Shown one piece after another: positions 31,159 through 35,292 of a DNA stretch of 35,292 nt. The position numbers were made by a program, and so were the translations under genes. The stretch lies in the IMG/VR virus record IMGVR_UViG_3300044718_000029, positions 1 to 35,292 of that record, one strand, 5' to 3'. Position 1 is the first letter of the stretch. The number at the start of each line of letters is the position of its first letter. This DNA comes from a virus. The notes beneath the pieces are model-generated. The model searched no databases. It was not told the DNA's origin and saw nothing but the letters and a program-made list of their open reading frames with translations.

Positions 31159-31572
31159 CTAGCTTTCGGTGAGCTGGAGCGGACCCTGGTCGAGGAGCTT
31201 TGCAGCGACCCGCTTGATGATCGCCGTGCGGACCTGTGCCAAGTAGTCGAAGAACATGTCGACGTGGCAGTCCTCGTGCACCGGCGTCACGGTGTCGTCT
31301 TCCTCGGCGACAGCGATGCGAGCGGGAGAAGCTGGCAGCAGCGCCGCGATTTGGAGCTTTTCCTCCATCACCAGTACGAGCACAGCCTTGCCGCCGGCTT
31401 CTCGAAGACGATCGAGCACGTAGCCCACAGTGTCATCCGGGAGCGCGGGGATGATCGTCTGATGGTGTGGCTCATCAGCAACTTCCGCGAAGGCACACCG
31501 GAAGTCGCGGGAGAGCGTTAGACGGGCGATGGCCGGTGCGGCTCGCAAACGTAGCTGCTCTCTACTCACCAC
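31159..31572 (-). CDS. Unknown 137-residue protein, second gene of a two-gene cassette
   Basis: GTG 31572 is favoured because GGAGG lies seven bases before it; an ATG at 31590 is in frame but has no such site. Product: RLRAAPAIARLTLSRDFRCAFAEVADEPHHQTIIPALPDDTVGYVLDRLREAGGKAVLVLVMEE, then PARIAVAEEDDTVTPVHEDCHVDMFFDYLAQVRTAIIKRVAAKLL. Soluble alpha/beta, with scattered His and Asp, and no family I recognise. The start overlaps the end of the upstream gene (GTGAGTAG region), so the two are translationally linked. It faces the virion genes. Confidence 0.6.
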   Translation of the reverse strand: MVSREQLRLRAAPAIARLTLSRDFRCAFAEVADEPHHQTIIPALPDDTVGYVLDRLREAGGKAVLVLVMEEKLQIAALLPASPARIAVAEEDDTVTPVHEDCHVDMFFDYLAQVRTAIIKRVAAKLLDQGPLQLTES

Positions 31573-31987
31573 AGTCCGACCTCCGTTCATTCTCGTGCCA
31601 CCAAACGTCGATCAAATGCCCCATCACATAGTCGAGACCGTCTAGAACATCCTTATAGGAGGTCACCGGCCTCAGACTCACTTGAGTAAACTCCTCTTGT
31701 TGTCGGTCGTACAGATGAAGGTGCACTCCCTTGCCGTGGCAGACGTCGTAGAGCGCCACTCGCTGCCACTTGCCGTCCCGTAAGCGTGACTGGACCACCG
31801 CCCACTCGACCAGTCGGCCTCGCTCGTCGCACTCCAGTCGCTGTGTGTAACGACCGTCTTCACCGACCGGACACGTGTACCGGTACGTGTGTTCCGGCGG
31901 TACGTCTGGAGTCCAAGGCTGCTCCGGCTCGGTGGCTGCGCTCATATCCACCAGACGCCGATCGCTGGCCTTGCGGTTGAACGGCAT
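31562..31987 (-). CDS. Unknown 141-residue protein with a CHGxxxHLH motif
   Basis: Product from ATG 31987 (ATG 31945 is possible). The core reads CPVGEDGRYTQRLECDERGRLVEWAVVQSRLRDGKWQRVALYDVCHGKGVHLHLYDRQQEEF, then TSYKDVLDGLDYVMGHLIDVWW. The order, beta strands with W/R-rich segments then CHG...HLH, loosely resembles TumE-like toxin folds and other small uncharacterised actinobacterial proteins. I cannot claim either. No ribosome binding site precedes 31987, so it may be leaderless. It forms a tight pair with the next gene. The 150 bp before it (31988-32138) contain no gene. Confidence 0.6.
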   Translation of the reverse strand: MPFNRKASDRRLVDMSAATEPEQPWTPDVPPEHTYRYTCPVGEDGRYTQRLECDERGRLVEWAVVQSRLRDGKWQRVALYDVCHGKGVHLHLYDRQQEEFTQVSLRPVTSYKDVLDGLDYVMGHLIDVWWHENERRSDCGE

Positions 31988-32138
31988 GGGCGGAGGGTAG
32001 TGCAGCCGTCTCGGGTGGCCATGGCAGGCTGGGCACGCTCGAACGGCCGTCCACGGTCATCCCAGCACCCCCAACCGGATGGGCGTATCGGACGGTGGTT
32101 GTTGTGTCACCTGAGTTATCGGGTCGGCGGCCGAGTCG

Positions 32139-32726
32139 TTACCAGCGGTCCGGGCGCCCCGACGTGTTCCGCCCGTGGTGCTCCCAAATGAAAGTCTGTT
32201 CGGGCAGATGTTGGAATGTCGCTCCAGCGTCCAGCAAGGCCAGCCAGGCGCCCCAGTCGTCGTAGTCGCTGGCGGTGTGCCTCGGGAGTTGAAACCCGCC
32301 AGCGGCCTGCATCAGCTTCGTGCGTGCCAGGCTGGTGGTTTGGATGTAGGACCGGCGCCGCAGCTCGTCGGGGTCGAACGGTGCGCCCCGCATCCCAGAC
32401 GGGTCTATCCCGCCCTGCGCGGCTAGTTGCGGGATGAATGGCATGCTGTAAACCACGTCCGCGCCGGAGTCCACCTGAGCCTCCCGCAGCTTCTCCAAGT
32501 GCTCCGGCATAAACTGGTCGTCATCATCAAGGAACGCTACCCACTCCGTGGTGACCCTCGCCAGGCCCCGGTTCTTAGTCGCCGCCGCGCCGGTGTGCTC
32601 GTGGTCGTACTCGACAACGATGGCCGCCGGTTGGAACGTCTGGAGGACCACCGATGCCAGCGCCTTCCGCAGCATCTTCGCCCTGATAGGGATGGTCGCG
32701 ATGACCACCGTGATGTCGCTGCTCAT
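32139..32726 (-). CDS. Family 2-type glycosyltransferase
   Basis: 195 residues from ATG 32726, which overlaps the previous stop (ATGA). GT-A fold: SSDITVVIATIPIRAKMLRKALASVVLQT, the donor-site WVAFLDDDDQFMPEHLEKL (the DDDD includes the metal-binding DxD), and ASDYDDWGAWLALLDAG later. It would transfer an activated sugar to an acceptor. It is the last gene of the five-gene operon. Confidence 0.85.
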   Translation of the reverse strand: MSSDITVVIATIPIRAKMLRKALASVVLQTFQPAAIVVEYDHEHTGAAATKNRGLARVTTEWVAFLDDDDQFMPEHLEKLREAQVDSGADVVYSMPFIPQLAAQGGIDPSGMRGAPFDPDELRRRSYIQTTSLARTKLMQAAGGFQLPRHTASDYDDWGAWLALLDAGATFQHLPEQTFIWEHHGRNTSGRPDRW

Positions 32727-33388
32727 CGGATGTTCGAGCTCCCCCACTTGGCCACGAACCGGTGGTAGTCGGTTCGCGCGTAGTCGGCTAGGTCACCGGT
32801 CAACACATGACCGGGTCCATGTTCCATCGACGTTCCCCCGACCAGCCCGGTTCCCCCGACTTTCCGGTGCTGCCACTCGAAGTCGTCGTCGGCGTACCAC
32901 CACCGGAACTGCTCATCGAACCGGAGCTGCAGCTCCCCAGCGACGAGCATGCACACCCCAGGGACGCGGTGCTCGATGGTGCCCAGGTCGAGGTCTCGGC
33001 GGATCTCCACCGCGCCGGGGGTCACGTTGAACCAGTCCGCTCCCACCATCGCGAGCCGGTGACCCCGAAGGTTGCTGACCAGCTGTTGGAGTGTCCGCCC
33101 ATTGATGCGGGTGTCGGACTCCGCGCACAACACCTCATACGGGCCGGGTTCGGCGTGTTCCGCGATCCAATTCAGTCCGAGGTTCCACCACCGGCCGATG
33201 TTGATACCGGGTTCGGGGTCGGCCAGGACCGTCACCCCGGGCCGGATCGAGTCCGGGTGGATCGGGTGGGGTCGTGTGGTCACGACCACGGTCCGGTCCG
33301 GGGGGTGGTTCAGGTGAGTCAGGAACTCCCGCAAGTCCGCGAGCCGTGGTTGGTGGCACGGTGTGAGTACCCACGTGCTGGTCGTCAT
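32723..33388 (-). CDS. Glycosyltransferase-like protein (GT-A fold)
   Basis: 221 residues from ATG 33388, overlapping the upstream stop by ATGA; an in-frame extension to 33481 lies inside the neighbouring gene and is not needed. Features: STWVLTPCHQPRLADLREFLTHL, NIGRWWNLGLNWIAEHA, YEVLCAESDTRING (a DxD-like pair), and RWWYADDDFEWQHRKVGGTGLV near the end. Resembles phage-borne GT2-like proteins with a degenerate donor motif. Both overlaps are 4 nt. Confidence 0.75.
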   Translation of the reverse strand: MTTSTWVLTPCHQPRLADLREFLTHLNHPPDRTVVVTTRPHPIHPDSIRPGVTVLADPEPGINIGRWWNLGLNWIAEHAEPGPYEVLCAESDTRINGRTLQQLVSNLRGHRLAMVGADWFNVTPGAVEIRRDLDLGTIEHRVPGVCMLVAGELQLRFDEQFRWWYADDDFEWQHRKVGGTGLVGGTSMEHGPGHVLTGDLADYARTDYHRFVAKWGSSNIR

Positions 33389-33816
33389 CCGGTCTCCAGG
33401 AGGCGTTCCTTGATGGCGGTCGTGGACAGCATCCGAGGGTGGGGGACGTACACGAGGCTGATGTCCCGTTCGTTGAGCCACTTCTGCGTGAGGCTCATCT
33501 GGGCGTAGTAATCCCGGGCTGCCCAGTCGATACCGATGACCATCAGATCGGGGTTTACGGCCTCGATGGTCGGCTTGGAGTCGGCGCCGTAGGCGTTGCG
33601 CAGGACCTCGTCGACGTGCCGGCAGGACCGGAGGACAGATTCACGGTCCTCGTAGAGCCCGACAGGTGGTTTCCCTTTGTAGGCGGCCACGAACGCATCG
33701 GTGTTCAGGGCCACCACGACCTTGCCGTTCGGGCCAGCGAGTTTCCGGCACTGGGACAATAGGAAGGCGTGCCCGGCGTGGAACAGGTCGAACGTGCCCC
33801 CGGTGTAGACGATCAT
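33385..33816 (-). CDS. Cytidylyltransferase-like nucleotidyltransferase (TagD/RfaE type)
   Basis: 143 residues, start ATG 33816. The hallmark is YTGGTFDLFHAGHAFLLSQCRKL with the HxGH nucleotide-binding motif. VVVALNTDAFVAAYKGKPP and RMLSTTAIKERL (the STT motif) complete the family signature. Relatives make CDP-glycerol or nucleotide-activated heptose. In this operon it probably supplies an activated donor or acceptor precursor to the adjacent transferases. Which substrate is not visible. Confidence 0.88.
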   Translation of the reverse strand: MIVYTGGTFDLFHAGHAFLLSQCRKLAGPNGKVVVALNTDAFVAAYKGKPPVGLYEDRESVLRSCRHVDEVLRNAYGADSKPTIEAVNPDLMVIGIDWAARDYYAQMSLTQKWLNERDISLVYVPHPRMLSTTAIKERLLETG

Positions 33817-34796
33817 CCGGTCAGTGCCTCCTCCCACAGGTGGGCGTTCCGTTCGATGGTGTGCTCGGCAGCCAGCGCCCGAGCTGCTCTGCCCATGGCC
33901 GTGCGGAGGTCGACGTCGTCGGTGAGGACACGGAGGTGCTGGGCCCACTCGTGCGGCCGCTTGACCAGGAATCCCGTCTCGCCGTGCCGGACGAACACCG
34001 AGTACGGACCGACGTCGAACGCCACGCACGGGATCCCCAGTGCCGCCAGCTCTAGGGCCTTAATCGGGGACTTCGACCGGTTAAAGACGGTCGCGCGCAG
34101 CGGGGCCAGCCCGGCATGGAAGTCGATCGCTAGGTAGAGGTCGGGCACGGACTGAATCCACGGTGTGAACCTGCGCTGCCTCATGGGCAACCGGCGCCAC
34201 AACTCCGGCGGGCAGTAACCCATCATGTGCAGCTCGACGCGGTGATCCCGGCCGATGAACCGCGTGACCTCCGAGAGGGCCTCCGCCCAGTCGAGCTCAT
34301 GCGTCGGACCGCCGGCCCATCCGATGGTTACCGGCCCCATGTAGGGCACCGTGGGCACGTTGAGCACCCACGCCGGGACGCTGTTGGGGATCACTGCGAC
34401 GTTCGGGTTGTAGGCCCGCATCACCTCGGCCAGCGCCTCCGTAGACACCGTCACGAGGTCAGCCACGGCCATGTTCGCGCGGATGTTGTCCCGGATGTCG
34501 GGCCGGGTGAAGAACCCATGCACGTCGGCGCTGGTCTGGTCGGTGCTGAACAGGTCGTCGTCGACCTCGTAGACCAGCTTGGAATGTCCCAGCTTCGCGA
34601 GCTGCTGCCACCGCATCGACGGCCCGGGGTTGCTGACCCGCTGGCCAACGATGACGTCAGCATCGGCCCACTCGTCGGGCATCATCGTTGAGGCATGGGT
34701 CTCGTGCCCGAGCTCGGCCAGCGCGCCGGCCGGCATGTGGCACCGATACCACGCGCACCCACCCGAGTCAGCAGGCCAGAAGAAAACCCGGGTCAC
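33813..34796 (-). CDS. GT4-like (GT-B fold) glycosyltransferase
   Basis: 327 residues from GTG 34796 (GTGA overlap with the upstream gene). Motifs: FFWPADSGGCAWYRCHMPAGALAELG at the N terminus, KLVYEVDDDLF, TVSTEALAEVMRAYNPNVAVIPNSV (linker), GPVTIGWAGGPTHELDWAEAL, and the sugar-nucleotide site SKSPIKALELAALGIPCVAFDVGPYSVFVRHGETGFLV. This is a group 1-type transferase often found in actinophages. Confidence 0.87.
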   Translation of the reverse strand: MTRVFFWPADSGGCAWYRCHMPAGALAELGHETHASTMMPDEWADADVIVGQRVSNPGPSMRWQQLAKLGHSKLVYEVDDDLFSTDQTSADVHGFFTRPDIRDNIRANMAVADLVTVSTEALAEVMRAYNPNVAVIPNSVPAWVLNVPTVPYMGPVTIGWAGGPTHELDWAEALSEVTRFIGRDHRVELHMMGYCPPELWRRLPMRQRRFTPWIQSVPDLYLAIDFHAGLAPLRATVFNRSKSPIKALELAALGIPCVAFDVGPYSVFVRHGETGFLVKRPHEWAQHLRVLTDDVDLRTAMGRAARALAAEHTIERNAHLWEEALTG

Positions 34797-35101
34797 CGGC
34801 GGGACAACCCACGGTCGAGTGCAGCCTGCAACTGGGCCCGGAACTCGGCCTGCAACTCGTCCCGGAACTCAACCATCCGGCGAGCCTGCGCAATAGCGGC
34901 CGCGTGCACCATCCAGAACACGAGCATCGAGGCCAAGACAGCCACGGTGAGAGCCGCGACCTGCCGGTCGAGCAGCAGGAGCGCGACAGTGAGCCCACCA
35001 CCGCCGGCCACCGCAGCCACGAGGGACGAGGGCTCCTGCGACCAGACGCGGAACCGACGGTCGAACTTACGAACGGGGGAGTGGTAGGGATTGCTGTTCA
35101 T
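34793..35101 (-). CDS. Small two-helix membrane protein, first gene of the glycosyltransferase operon
   Basis: 102 residues. Two adjacent membrane segments (SLVAAVAGGGGLTVALLLL and VAALTVAVLASMLVFWMVHAAAI), then an amphipathic charged helix ARRMVEFRDELQAEFRAQLQAALDRG. GGAGAGG stands seven bases before ATG 35101 and lies inside a hairpin. The size and charge could suit a holin, but its operon with glycosyltransferases points to a membrane anchor or partner for them. It ends in GTGA. Confidence 0.65.
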   Translation of the reverse strand: MNSNPYHSPVRKFDRRFRVWSQEPSSLVAAVAGGGGLTVALLLLDRQVAALTVAVLASMLVFWMVHAAAIAQARRMVEFRDELQAEFRAQLQAALDRGLSRR

Positions 35102-35109
35102 GAGGCGAC

Positions 35110-35138
35110 CTCTCCGAGTGGGGGACTGTCTCGGAGAG
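35110..35138 (-). promoter_or_regulatory. Hairpin covering the ribosome binding site of the right-arm operon
   Basis: CTCTCCGAG (35110-35118) and CTCGGAGAG (35130-35138) form a perfect 9-bp stem with an 11-nt loop. Read on the - strand, one arm contains the GGAGAG of the 102-residue membrane protein. A transcript that starts upstream of the stem would fold and hide the site; a transcript starting within it would not. It lies ten bases from attR. Confidence 0.6.
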
Positions 35139-35147
35139 CCACAACAC

Positions 35148-35171
35148 CGGTACTAACTCAGCGCATGGCTC
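35148..35171 (+). other. attR, right attachment site
   Basis: CGGTACT (35148-35154) is the element's right terminal arm, inversely matching AGTACCG at 143-149. The core GGCTC (35167-35171) is followed by comEC sequence in frame. Between 35155 and 35166 the sequence (AACTCAGCGCAT) belongs to the element. Joined to the left end this gives a 46-bp attP whose midpoint falls between the T and C of the core, so TC is the likely central dinucleotide. Confidence 0.85.
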
Positions 35172-35292
35172 GCGCTTCAACGCCGAAGAGTTCCTTGCCA
35201 CGGTTCGACCGCGAGTGGCAATTGTCAGTGTCGGGGCACACAACAGTTATGGTCATCCCAGCCAGCACGTGCTGGACACACTGGCGGCGAAA
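35167..35292 (+). pseudogene. comEC: comEC, downstream part
   Basis: Reads GSRFNAEEFLATVRPRVAIVSVGAHNSYGHPSQHVLDTLAAK in the frame that joins exactly to the left fragment at GGCTC. This is the last conserved part of the ComEC metallo-beta-lactamase-like domain (VAIVSVGAHNxYGHP). It has lost its start and is unlikely to be expressed as a useful product. The gene runs beyond the window. Confidence 0.9.

Overview
This window holds what looks like one complete integrated element of about 35,044 bp (core to core, 123 to 35166), together with the two halves of the host gene it interrupts. The sequence is high in G+C, uses GTG starts often, and carries gene families typical of mycelial actinobacteria (PadR/membrane pair, DUF6879 plus XRE/DUF5753, MobF relaxase with RecD-like helicase). 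A Pseudonocardiaceae-like host is my inference. The outer 120 to 160 bases on each side encode the two parts of the C-terminal metallo-beta-lactamase domain of the DNA-uptake protein ComEC. Joining left and right at the shared GGCTC restores an uninterrupted reading frame (...VLKVPHHGS then RFNAEEFLATV...), so the element sits inside comEC, in the codons of its conserved HHGS motif.

Left arm (158-4695, + strand): a large serine integrase starts directly at attL. It is followed by a chain of genes with 4-nt overlaps: a small basic protein, a NUMOD4/HNH endonuclease, and a replication initiator split into two overlapping frames at a C7 tract. Four 12-bp iteron-like repeats lie inside the second initiator frame, and an 18-bp perfect inverted repeat follows it. 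A PadR regulator and a small membrane protein come next.

Transfer-like module (4950-11477, mainly - strand): a 58-residue zinc ribbon, a + strand hypothetical gene, a 1448-residue MobF relaxase/helicase, and two small Cys-rich proteins. Around these are a strand-skewed low-complexity strip and a field of TCGACCG repeats. No type IV secretion, TraB/FtsK or coupling gene is visible.

Regulatory and cargo module (11651-14188, +): a small protein, a DUF6879 protein, an XRE/DUF5753 regulator, and a membrane-anchored or secreted protein of unknown function.

Virion module (14305-31068, +): a full siphovirus head and tail set in canonical order. It comprises terminase small and large subunits, portal, scaffold, two small membrane proteins, major capsid, connectors, tail tube, tail chaperones with a textbook -1 frameshift signal, tape measure with a transglycosylase domain, distal tail, fibre and base proteins. 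I recognise no endolysin, no certain holin and no excisionase.

Right arm (31159-35101, - strand): a two-gene cassette of unknown function, then a five-gene operon with four successive 4-nt overlaps. That operon encodes a membrane protein, a glycosyltransferase, a TagD-like nucleotidyltransferase and two further glycosyltransferases. Its first ribosome binding site lies inside a perfect hairpin next to attR.

The overall picture is a temperate phage-like element that combines a serine-integrase prophage with the relaxase of a mobilizable plasmid or ICE. It inactivates comEC while integrated and would restore it on precise excision.
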